Assembly (NCBI RefSeq): GCF_022524485.1
Contig: NZ_JAKXMK010000035.1
Location: 62,001 to 126,000 of the forward strand
Source: Pseudonocardia alaniniphila
GTDB lineage: Bacteria; Actinomycetota; Actinomycetes; Mycobacteriales; Pseudonocardiaceae
Length of the DNA stretch: 64,000 nt
Direction: 5' to 3'
The notes beneath the pieces were generated by a model that was given only the letters and a program-made list of their open reading frames with translations, ran no database searches and was not told the origin of the DNA. Position 1 is the first letter of the stretch, and the number at the start of each line of letters is the position of its first letter. Both the position numbers and the translations under genes were made by a program. Shown here piece by piece: positions 57,055 to 64,000 of this stretch.

Positions 57055-58154
57055 GCAACGACCTCCTCGTTCTTCGTTTCGGACGCGGCCGCCGCCAGGA
57101 GGCTCGCGTGCGTCGGGGCGTCCGGGACGCCGGCAGGCTTCAGCGCGGCGAACTCGCGGCGCAGCACCGGCACGACCTCCTCACCCAGGATGTCCAGCTG
57201 CTCGAGCACCGTCTTGATCGGCAGCCCGGCGTGGTCCATCAGGAACAGCTGGCGCTGGTAGTCGCCGGCCATCTCGCGGAAGGACAGGGTCTTCTCGATC
57301 ACCTGTTGCGGGCTGCCCACCGTGAGCGCCGTCAGGTCCGTGAAGTCCTCGAGCGACGGGCCGTGGCCGTACACCGGCGCGTTGTCGAAGTACGGGCGGA
57401 ACTCGGCCATGGCGTCCTGGGAGTTCTTCCGCATGAACACCTGCCCGCCCAGTCCCACGACGGCCTGGTCGGCGGAGCCGTGGCCGTAGTGCTCGAAGCG
57501 CGTGCGGTAGAGCGCCACCATCCGCTGGACGTGCTCCTTGTTCCAGAAGATGTTGTTGTGGAAGAAACCGTCGCCGTAGTAGGCCGCCTGCTCGGCGATC
57601 TCGGGGCTGCGGATCGAGGCGTGCCAGACGAACGGGGGCACGTCGTCGAGCGGCCGCGGCGTCGAGGTGAAGCTCTGCAGGGGCGAGCGGAACCGGCCCT
57701 CCCAGTCGACCACGTCCTCACGCCACAGCCTGCGCAGCAGCGCGTAGTTCTCGACGGCCAGCGGGATGCCGTTGCGGATGTCCTGGCCGAACCACGGATA
57801 GACGGGGCCGGTGTTGCCGCGGCCGAGCATGAGGTCCACCCGGCCGTCCGCGAGGTGCTGGAGCATCGCGAAGTCCTCGGCGATCTTCACCGGGTCGCTC
57901 GTGGTGATCAGCGTGGTCGCCGTCGAGAGTTCGAGCCGCTTCGTGCGCGCGGCGATGAAGCCGAGCAGTGTCGTCGGTGATGACGGCACGAACGGCGGGT
58001 TGTGGTGCTCGCCGGTCGCGAAGACGTCCAGCCCGACCTCTTCGGCCTTCAGCGCGATCGCGACCATCGCCTTGATCCGCTCCGCCTCGGTCGGCGTGCG
58101 GCCGTTCGTCGGGTCAGGGGTGACGTCCCCGACCGAGAAGATGCCGAGCTGCAT
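57051..58154 (-). CDS. Luciferase-like FMN-dependent monooxygenase (CE1758 family)
   Basis: The protein (367 aa) has the LLM barrel: QLGIFSVGDVTPDPTNGRTP, then VGLDVFATGEHHNPPFVPSS, ATTLITTSDPVKIAEDFAML and GRVDLMLGRGNTGPVYPWFG. Paired with the overlapping FMN reductase gene, it is the oxygenase of a two-component system as in corynebacteria. The start follows GGAGGTAGGAC. The AT-rich upstream region (58165-58200) may hold the promoter. The substrate is unknown. Confidence 0.93.
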   Translation of the reverse strand: MQLGIFSVGDVTPDPTNGRTPTEAERIKAMVAIALKAEEVGLDVFATGEHHNPPFVPSSPTTLLGFIAARTKRLELSTATTLITTSDPVKIAEDFAMLQHLADGRVDLMLGRGNTGPVYPWFGQDIRNGIPLAVENYALLRRLWREDVVDWEGRFRSPLQSFTSTPRPLDDVPPFVWHASIRSPEIAEQAAYYGDGFFHNNIFWNKEHVQRMVALYRTRFEHYGHGSADQAVVGLGGQVFMRKNSQDAMAEFRPYFDNAPVYGHGPSLEDFTDLTALTVGSPQQVIEKTLSFREMAGDYQRQLFLMDHAGLPIKTVLEQLDILGEEVVPVLRREFAALKPAGVPDAPTHASLLAAAASETKNEEVVA

Positions 58155-58364
58155 GTCCTACCTCCGGTCGTTGAAACTTGAATAGTCACTTACTCTTATC
58201 AACTCTGAGGGCTCCTCGCGTATGCCCTGAGGGTCGAGCCGCCTCCAGATTGTTGCATCGGCAATCACTGCGACGAGGTGAACGTGCCGAGGGCGCCGGT
58301 TATGCCCGGAGGCTAGGAGCGGCTCTCCGTGGCACGGGAGCGGTGAACAGGCGATGCTCGGGAC

Positions 58365-59213
58365 ATGGACCGCCCCGAGCTCGCCGACTTCCTGCGCCGC
58401 CGCCGGGAGCAGCTGCGCCCGGCGGACGTCGGGCTCTCGGCAGGCCCGCGGCGGCGCACGCCGGGCCTGCGCCGGGAGGAGGTCGCGCAGCTGGCGGGGG
58501 TGTCCGCCGACTACTGCATGCGGCTCGAACAGCAGCGCAGCTCGCAGCCGTCACCGCAGGTGCTCGCGGCGCTGGCCCGTGCACTGCGGCTCACCGACGA
58601 CGAGCGCGACCACCTGTTCGTCCTGGCGGGGCATCCGGTCCCGGCCGGGCGGGCAGCAGGCGACCACGTCCGGCCCGGCCTGATGCATCTGCTCGACGCG
58701 CTGGTCGGCACGCCCGCGCAGATCCTCGGCGATCTCGGCGACCTGCTCGCACAGAACGAGATGGCCCGGTTCCTGTTCGGGTCCGTCTGCTCGGAGCGGG
58801 AGGAGTCCCGCAACGTCGTGGTGCGATGGTTCACCGACCCGGCGGTGCGGGCGGCCCACCCACCTGAGGAGCACGAGTACCTCAGCCGCATCCATGTCGC
58901 CGACCTGCGCGCCGCCGTCGCCCGTCGGGGCACCGACGCCACCGCGGCCGGGCTCGTCCGGCGGCTGCGCGCGGCCAGCGACGAGTTCACGCAGCTGTGG
59001 GACCGGCACGAGGTCGCCGTCCGCAGGCGCAGCCGGATGCGCGTGCTGCACCCGAGCATCGGGCTGATCGAGCTGGACAGCGAGACGCTGCTGACCCCGG
59101 CCGAGGACCAGACGCTGCTCGTCTTCACGCCGCCCCCGGGGAGTGCCACGGCCGAGAAGCTGAGCCTGCTGCGCGTGATCGGCGACCAGGACCTCACGCC
59201 GACCCGCGACTGA
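58365..59213 (+). CDS. XRE-family regulator with MmyB-like ligand domain
   Basis: The protein (282 aa) has an N-terminal HTH (RRRTPGLRREEVAQLAGVSA, then YCMRLEQQRSSQPSPQVLAA, residues 28-75). An MmyB-like PAS-type domain follows (LAQNEMARFLFGSV, WDRHEVAVRRRSRMRVLHPS, IGLIELDSETLL). In relatives this domain binds lipids or other hydrophobic ligands. It precedes SnoaL and SDR genes on the same strand and probably controls them or the divergent LLM operon. Confidence 0.92.
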   Translation: MDRPELADFLRRRREQLRPADVGLSAGPRRRTPGLRREEVAQLAGVSADYCMRLEQQRSSQPSPQVLAALARALRLTDDERDHLFVLAGHPVPAGRAAGDHVRPGLMHLLDALVGTPAQILGDLGDLLAQNEMARFLFGSVCSEREESRNVVVRWFTDPAVRAAHPPEEHEYLSRIHVADLRAAVARRGTDATAAGLVRRLRAASDEFTQLWDRHEVAVRRRSRMRVLHPSIGLIELDSETLLTPAEDQTLLVFTPPPGSATAEKLSLLRVIGDQDLTPTRD

Positions 59214-59268
59214 CCACGGGCGCCTCGGCGCCCGTCACACGATCCGCACCACATTCGAGGAGACACGC

Positions 59269-59628
59269 ATGCCTACGGACATCCCCGCGCCCGTCGCGGA
59301 CTACCTGAAGGCGAAGGCCGACGACCACGTCGAGGCCGTTCTGAAGAACTTCGCCGACGACGCGGTCGTGCACGACGAGGGCACGAACCACGTCGGTGCA
59401 TCGGCGATCCGTGACTGGGCCGCCGAGCGCAGCTTGCGGAGCGAGCATCGATCCGAGATATCCGCGAGGTACCAGCTCGAGCGCACCGTGGTCGAGACAC
59501 ACCGGATCGGCGCGGCGGCGGTGGTCCTCGTCCGGGTCGCCGGGAACTTCCCGGGCAGCCCCGTCGATCTGCACCATCACTTCACGGTCTCCGAGGACCG
59601 GATCACGGCTCTCACGATCTGCCCGTGA
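59269..59628 (+). CDS. SnoaL-like (NTF2-fold) protein
   Basis: The protein (119 aa) has the nuclear-transport-factor-2 fold: VADYLKAKADDHVEAVLKNF, then FADDAVVHDEGTNHVGASAI, and SPVDLHHHFTVSEDRITAL. SnoaL-like proteins are small cyclases, isomerases or ligand binders. Its stop codon overlaps the GTG start of the SDR gene (GTGA), and an AGGAGA ribosome binding site precedes it. The two probably act on one substrate. Confidence 0.88.
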   Translation: MPTDIPAPVADYLKAKADDHVEAVLKNFADDAVVHDEGTNHVGASAIRDWAAERSLRSEHRSEISARYQLERTVVETHRIGAAAVVLVRVAGNFPGSPVDLHHHFTVSEDRITALTICP

Positions 59629-60416
59629 GCGGCGTGATGCGCAAGGGCGAGTTCGACGGGCGCCGGGCCGTGGTCACCGGCGGCACGCGCGGTGGCATCG
59701 GCGCGGCGATCACCGCGCGGCTCGCCGAGGCAGGCGCGCGTGTGCTCACCACCGCCCGTTCCACGCCTGACGATCCGTCCGGCGCCGAGCTGTTCGTGGC
59801 CGCGGACGTCGGCACCGTTGCGGGCATCGCCCTGGTCGCCGACGCGGCCCTGCACCGGCTGGGCGGCGTGGACATCGTGGTCCACGTGGTCGGCGGGTCG
59901 CGCCAGGAGCCCGGCGGCGTGCTCGCCCTGTCCGACGACGACTGGGAGCAGGCCTTCGCCGTGAACCTGTTCGCGTCCGTGCGCCTGGACCGCGCACTGC
60001 TCCCGTCGATGATCGACCAGGGCGGGGGAGCGATCGTGCACGTCACCTCGATACAGCGCAGGGTGCCGCTGCCCACGACCATGCCCTACGCGGCGGCCAA
60101 GGCCGCCTTGACCAGCTACAGCAAGAACCTCGCCACACAGGTGGCCCCGGCGGGGGTGCGGGTCAACACGGTGGCACCCGGGTTCGTCGAGACGGCGGGG
60201 GCGCGGGGGATGGTCAGCGCGCTCGCGGCCGCGGACGGCGTGGACGAGGCCACCTCCCGCATGCGGATCATGGAGTCGATCGGCGGGATACCGCTCGGCC
60301 GCCCGGCCCGGCCGGAGGAGGTGGCCGAGTTGGTGGCCTTCCTCGTCTCGGACCGGGCCTCGGCGATCACCGGCGCGGAGCACGTCATCGACGGCGGGAG
60401 CACGCGGACGATCTGA
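59625..60416 (+). CDS. Short-chain dehydrogenase/reductase
   Basis: The protein (263 aa) is a classical SDR. It has the cofactor motif VTGGTRGGIGAAITARLAEA, the catalytic Ser in VHVTSIQRR, YAAAK with the Tyr-Lys pair (MPYAAAKAAL), and the C-terminal INGAEHVIDGG-like segment (SAITGAEHVIDGG). The GTG start at 59625 overlaps the SnoaL stop; an ATG four codons later is an alternative. Asp in the second strand is not obvious, so NADP may be preferred. Confidence 0.93.
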   Translation: MSGVMRKGEFDGRRAVVTGGTRGGIGAAITARLAEAGARVLTTARSTPDDPSGAELFVAADVGTVAGIALVADAALHRLGGVDIVVHVVGGSRQEPGGVLALSDDDWEQAFAVNLFASVRLDRALLPSMIDQGGGAIVHVTSIQRRVPLPTTMPYAAAKAALTSYSKNLATQVAPAGVRVNTVAPGFVETAGARGMVSALAAADGVDEATSRMRIMESIGGIPLGRPARPEEVAELVAFLVSDRASAITGAEHVIDGGSTRTI

Positions 60417-60437
60417 GGCCCGGACCGGGCGACGGGG

Positions 60438-60848
60438 TCAACGAGTGCGGCTGGAGAGCAAGGCGGACAGCTGCTCGCGGCGACCCCACGCGATCGGGGC
60501 GAGCAGGACGAAGAGGATCGCGGGCGTCACCATCCCGGCGGGCGCGCCGAGCACGACGGCCTGGGTGAACGCCGCCCCGATCATGAGGCCCATGAGCCCG
60601 ATCGCGGCCGGTGCGGCCAGCCGCGGGATGAGAAGCCCGATCCCGCCGGCCAGCTCCAGGACGCCGACGAGGAAGCGGAACCACTGGCCTGCGCCGATCT
60701 GTTCGAACAGCCACACCGCAAAGGGGTCGCCGTAGAACTTCGGAATGGCCGAGGCGATCACGAAGAACAGGCCGATCACGATCTGGAGGCCCCAGAGGAC
60801 GCGGTGGGTGGTGCGGCCGAGGGAAGCTGCGGGGGCGGAGGTGGTCAT
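60438..60848 (-). CDS. DoxX-family membrane protein
   Basis: The protein (136 aa) has four hydrophobic helices of the DoxX fold: VLWGLQIVIGLFFVIASAIP, KFYGDP, FRFLVGVLELAGGIGLLIP, and LMGLMIGAAFTQAVVLGAP. DoxX proteins are thought to interact with redox or thiol metabolism at the membrane. The start ATG has a GGAAGG ribosome binding site. It converges on the SDR gene and is divergent from IclR. Confidence 0.9.
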   Translation of the reverse strand: MTTSAPAASLGRTTHRVLWGLQIVIGLFFVIASAIPKFYGDPFAVWLFEQIGAGQWFRFLVGVLELAGGIGLLIPRLAAPAAIGLMGLMIGAAFTQAVVLGAPAGMVTPAILFVLLAPIAWGRREQLSALLSSRTR

Positions 60849-60945
60849 GGAATGTTCCTTCCGGTGAGGAGCACGGGCCGGCTGTCGGGGGTAGGACCCG
60901 CCGGCATCGGGGAAGTCATCGGTGCTCCGAGGACGGGAGGCGCCG

Positions 60946-61725
60946 ATGGGTGACTCCGCTCACGCGGGGAGATCGGTGCTCGGCCGGGCGCTCGCTGTGC
61001 TCGAGTCGTTCTCCGACGAGAATCCGGAGCTGACGCTCGGGGAGATCGCCGCGGCCACCGGCCTCGCCTCGGCCACCGCGCATCGGCTCGTCGCCGAGCT
61101 GGTGGAGTGGGGCGCGCTGGAGCGGCCGGCGCGCGGGCGCTACCGGATCGGCATCCGCCTGTGGGAGCTCGGTGCCCTCGCGCCCGTGCCGCGGACCTTG
61201 CGTGACTCCGCCCTGCCGGTCATGCAGGACCTCGCCGCGGTGACGGGCCACGTCGTGCACCTGGTCGTGCTCGACGGCCACGAGGCCCTCTTCGTCGAGC
61301 GGCTCGCCGGGCATTCCCACGTGCACGTGCGTTCGCGCGTCGGCGGCCGGCTGCCGCTGCACGCGAGCGGCCCCGGCAAGATCATGCTCGCGCACGCCCG
61401 GGCCGAGTTCGTCGACGAAGTCGTGGCCCGCGGGCTGCCCCGGCTCGCCGCCGGCACCATCACCGACCCGCGGCGGCTCCGGCAGGCTCTCGCCGAGGTC
61501 CGCAGCACCGGGTACTGCCTGTCGCGCAACGAGATGACCGACGGCGCGTCCTCCGTGGCCGCGCCGATCACGGGACCGTCCGGAGACGTCGTCGCGAGCA
61601 TCGCCGTGGTCGTGCCCAGCAGCACCGAGAACCTCCAGCGGCTGGTGCCGGCCGTGCGAATCGGGGCCGGCACTGTGACCAGGGCACTCCGTCCCCGTTC
61701 TCCACTGGGTGAGAGGAACCGCTGA
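60946..61725 (+). CDS. IclR-family transcriptional regulator
   Basis: The protein (259 aa) has the IclR winged HTH (VLGRALAVLESFSDENPELT, then AATGLASATAHRLVAELVEW) and the C-terminal GAF-like effector domain (GRLPLHASGPGKIMLAHARA, GYCLSRNEMTDGASSVAAPI). IclR proteins usually control catabolic operons for aromatic acids or sugars. The ATG at 60946 follows GGGAGG. It lies directly upstream of the transporter and decarboxylase genes, whose expression it probably controls. Confidence 0.94.
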   Translation: MGDSAHAGRSVLGRALAVLESFSDENPELTLGEIAAATGLASATAHRLVAELVEWGALERPARGRYRIGIRLWELGALAPVPRTLRDSALPVMQDLAAVTGHVVHLVVLDGHEALFVERLAGHSHVHVRSRVGGRLPLHASGPGKIMLAHARAEFVDEVVARGLPRLAAGTITDPRRLRQALAEVRSTGYCLSRNEMTDGASSVAAPITGPSGDVVASIAVVVPSSTENLQRLVPAVRIGAGTVTRALRPRSPLGERNR

Positions 61726-61780
61726 CGGATCCACGCCGGGCGCCGATACTCCCGCGCACATCGGCAGAAAGGCTCAGGAG

Positions 61781-63040
61781 ATGTCCGCGGATTCAACGGT
61801 GAACCCGACCACTGTCCGAGATCGCCGTGCCGCCGGCTGGGTGGCGCCCCTGTGCTGGTCGGCCGTGGCGCTCGAGGGCTACGACCTGGTGGTGCTGGGC
61901 GTGGTGCTGCCGTCGCTGCTGCGCTACCCCGACTGGGGACTGACCCCGGCCACGGCCTCACTGATCTCCGTGGTCGGCCTGCTGGGCGTGATGGTCGGAG
62001 CGCTCGCGATCGGTCCCGTCACCGACATCGTCGGCCGCCGCCGGACGATGCTGCTCACCGTCATCGCGTTCTCGGTGCTCACCCTGCTCTGTGCGTTCGC
62101 CCCGAACCCGTGGATCTTCGGGCTGCTGCGCTTCGTCGCCGGGCTCGGTCTCGGCGGCGTGCTGCCCGTGGCGATCGCGTTGGTCAACGAGTACGCCCAC
62201 CACGGGCGCTCCGGGAGCGTCACCACGACGCTCATGACGGGCTACCACGTCGGCGCGGTGGTCACGTCCCTTCTCGGCATCGCCGTGATACCGGCACTCG
62301 GCTGGCGGGCGATGTTCGTGATCGGTGCCCTGCCCGCGCTGGTGCTGGTGCCGCTGATCCTGCGGTACCTGCCGGAGTCGGAGTCCTTCCTGCGGGAACG
62401 CGCGTCGGGGACCCGGCCGGACCACGAGCGCAACCCGGTCACGATCCTCTTCCGCGGTGGGTACCTGCGCGCCACCATCGCGTTCTGGGTGACCTCGTTC
62501 ATGGGGTTGCTGCTCGTCTACGGCCTGAACACGTGGCTGCCGGAGATCATGCGCTCCGCCGGGTACGACCTGGGAGCCGCGCTCGCCCTGCTGCTCGTGC
62601 TGAACGTCGGCGCGATCGTCGGGCTGCTGGTGGCAGGTCAGGTGGCCAACCGCATCGGCACGCGCACCTCGACCATCGCCTGGTTCACCCTGGCCGCGCT
62701 GTTCCTGGCGCTGCTGAGCATCCGGCTCCCGGGCATCGGCGTGTACGTGAGCGTGCTGCTGGCCGGTGTGTTCGTGTTCAGCGCACAGGTGCTCGTCTAT
62801 GCCTACGTGAGCCAGTTCTACCCGGCCGCGGCCCGGGGCACGGCCATCGGCGCAGCCAGCGGCATCGGCAGGCTGGGCGCGATCACCGGCCCGCTGATCG
62901 GTGGCGCGCTGCTCACCGCCGGCATCGCGTACCCGTGGGGCTTCTACATCTTCGCCGCGGTGGCGGCCGTCGGCGCAGTCTCCGTGGCGATCGTGGCCCG
63001 CGCAGGCGACCCGGCCGCCGAGAGGACTGACGCGGGATGA
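61781..63040 (+). CDS. MFS transporter, aromatic acid:H+ symporter-like
   Basis: The protein (419 aa) has twelve membrane segments with the AAHS-type signature: LEGYDLVVLGVVLPSLLRYP with the conserved Asp in segment 1, GPVTDIVGRRRTMLL in loop 2-3, and PESESFLRERASG in the central loop. It probably imports an aromatic or hydroxy acid, such as benzoylformate or mandelate given the next gene. The ATG at 61781 has AAAGG 8 nt upstream. It overlaps the decarboxylase gene (ATGA). Confidence 0.92.
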   Translation: MSADSTVNPTTVRDRRAAGWVAPLCWSAVALEGYDLVVLGVVLPSLLRYPDWGLTPATASLISVVGLLGVMVGALAIGPVTDIVGRRRTMLLTVIAFSVLTLLCAFAPNPWIFGLLRFVAGLGLGGVLPVAIALVNEYAHHGRSGSVTTTLMTGYHVGAVVTSLLGIAVIPALGWRAMFVIGALPALVLVPLILRYLPESESFLRERASGTRPDHERNPVTILFRGGYLRATIAFWVTSFMGLLLVYGLNTWLPEIMRSAGYDLGAALALLLVLNVGAIVGLLVAGQVANRIGTRTSTIAWFTLAALFLALLSIRLPGIGVYVSVLLAGVFVFSAQVLVYAYVSQFYPAAARGTAIGAASGIGRLGAITGPLIGGALLTAGIAYPWGFYIFAAVAAVGAVSVAIVARAGDPAAERTDAG

Positions 63041-64000
63041 GCGAGCCGGGCCGCACCGTCCGCGATGCGACCTTCGACGTCCTGCGTCGACACGGTCTGA
63101 CCACCATCTTCGCCAATCCTGGGTCCACCGAGATCGCGTTCCTGACCGACCTCCCCGACGACATCGACTTCGTCCTGGCACTGCACGAGGGCTCGGTCGT
63201 CGGAATCGCGACGGGGTGGGCAACGGCCATGGACCGGCCCGCGCTGGTCAACCTGCACACGACGGCCGGCCTGGGCAACGCCGTCGGGGCGCTCGCGACC
63301 GCGCGGGTGAACCGGGTGCCGCTCGTGGTGATCGTGGGGCAGCAGGATCGCCGCCATCTCGCGTTGCAGCCGTTCCTCGCCGGTGAGCTGGAGGGGCTGG
63401 CCGGGCGCTACCCGGTGTGGGTCACGACGCCCGCGCGCCCCCAGGACGTGCCGGGTGCGGTGGCCAGGGCCTGGCACGAGGCGCGCGACGGTCGCGGCCC
63501 GGCGCTCGTGATCGTGCCGAGCGACGACTGGAGCGCCCCCGCCGCCGACACCCCGCCCGGCGCGCCCGCGGTGCTGTACCGCGCATCGGCCGTCGACCCC
63601 GCGGCCGTCGACGCGCTCACGGACCTGGTCGGCCGGGCCGAGTCACCGGCTCTTGTCGTGGGAGCCGACGCCGACGACGCCGAGACCTGGTCGGCTCTGG
63701 TCGAGCTCGCGGAGCGGTTGCGCTGCCCGGTGTGGCAGGAGCCGTTCGCGGCCCGCGCCGGGTTCCCGCAGGATCACCCACAGTTCTCCGGGCACCTTCC
63801 CGCCGCCCGGGCCCGGCTCCGGCAGGTGCTGGCAGGCCACGACGTCGTGCTCGTCGTGGGGGCGCCGGTGTTCCGGCAGTACCCGTTCGAGCCGGGACCG
63901 CTGGTCGAGGACGGCACGGTCGTCGCGCTGGTCACCGACGACGCCGAGGACGCGCACCACAGCCCCGTCGACCTCGCCGTGGTGGCGAGCCCGGCGCCGG
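63037..64000 (+). CDS. mdlC: ThDP-dependent decarboxylase, benzoylformate-decarboxylase-like (partial)
   Basis: The reading frame is open to the window end, so the C-terminal ThDP-binding part is missing. The first 321 residues show the PYR domain of the benzoylformate decarboxylase group: TIFANPGSTEIAFLTDLPDD with the active-site Ser, LALHEGSVVGIATGWATAM with the cofactor-activating Glu, and VNLHTTAGLGNAVGALATAR with the catalytic His. A central domain follows. It would convert benzoylformate to benzaldehyde and CO2. A related 2-oxoacid decarboxylase or lyase is possible. The ATG overlaps the transporter stop. Confidence 0.85.
   Translation, partial: MSEPGRTVRDATFDVLRRHGLTTIFANPGSTEIAFLTDLPDDIDFVLALHEGSVVGIATGWATAMDRPALVNLHTTAGLGNAVGALATARVNRVPLVVIVGQQDRRHLALQPFLAGELEGLAGRYPVWVTTPARPQDVPGAVARAWHEARDGRGPALVIVPSDDWSAPAADTPPGAPAVLYRASAVDPAAVDALTDLVGRAESPALVVGADADDAETWSALVELAERLRCPVWQEPFAARAGFPQDHPQFSGHLPAARARLRQVLAGHDVVLVVGAPVFRQYPFEPGPLVEDGTVVALVTDDAEDAHHSPVDLAVVASPAP

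Noticed and set aside
58165..58200. Operator for the LLM/FMN-reductase operon
   Set aside because: AACTTGA and TCACTTA look symmetric at first but only about half the positions pair, so the AT-rich stretch was noted only as a probable promoter region.

Overview
The window is high-GC DNA with dense, often overlapping genes (ATGA and GTGA junctions), many GTG starts and several apparently leaderless promoters. It carries mycothiol-type enzymes (two DinB-like maleylpyruvate-isomerase-family genes, a mycothiol-class arsenate reductase), an F420/FMN luciferase-like oxidoreductase and DUF6223. Together these indicate an actinomycete chromosome, most likely a Pseudonocardiaceae-like soil organism (inference; no rRNA is present).

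Region 1 (1-5.2 kb) is a decayed integration hotspot. A tRNA-Gly(TCC) gene is followed by a frameshifted tyrosine-recombinase gene. A 44-bp copy of the tRNA 3' end recurs at 4023-4066, followed by a truncated second integrase. This reads as two related elements integrated in tandem. What survives in between is an acyl-CoA ligase, IS5-type transposase remnants, a tRNA-like fragment and a truncated SUKH-type ORF.

Region 2 (5.4-13.99 kb) is accessory metabolism: a Tat-exported metallo-beta-lactamase-fold lipoprotein divergent from a TetR regulator, a mycothiol-dependent isomerase-family gene, a GT1 glycosyltransferase, an ankyrin protein, a berberine-bridge-like FAD oxidase and an MFS transporter. 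Region 3 (14.0-16.4 kb) is an arsenic locus: arsR-acr3-arsC on the minus strand, divergent from an ArsI C-As lyase, around two repeated operator-like sequences.

Region 4 (17.8-29.4 kb) is the highlight. One minus-strand operon runs mobA-moaD fusion, aldehyde:ferredoxin oxidoreductase (AOR), NAD-type formate dehydrogenase alpha (984 aa), NuoE/NuoF-type beta subunit, moeA, and moeA fused to a periplasmic-binding-protein-like (PBP) domain. A convergent GntR-type regulator carries a homologous PBP domain. The operon supplies two W/Mo-bis-pyranopterin enzymes, an NAD-reducing module, dedicated late cofactor-assembly enzymes, and a pair of proteins that may sense the same ligand.

Region 5 (29.5-50.7 kb) is a mixture: 2H phosphoesterase, secreted esterase, NUDIX, LLM oxidoreductase, Ohr peroxidase, PQQ-type sugar dehydrogenase lipoprotein, a MerA-like flavoprotein without mercury-binding cysteines, DMT transporter, LuxR-type two-component system, DUF6223 membrane protein, an ArsR-SRPBCC pair with an operator inside its promoter, methyltransferase, nucleotidyltransferase, M23 lipoprotein, TetR and an MFS/HTH divergent pair. 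Region 6 (50.7-64 kb) is rich in degradative functions: GrpB, a haloalkane dehalogenase, two paralogous alpha/beta hydrolases around an MBL enzyme and a GlxA-type regulator, an FMN reductase/LLM monooxygenase pair, an XRE-SnoaL-SDR-DoxX group, and an IclR-MFS-benzoylformate-decarboxylase-like operon cut by the window end.
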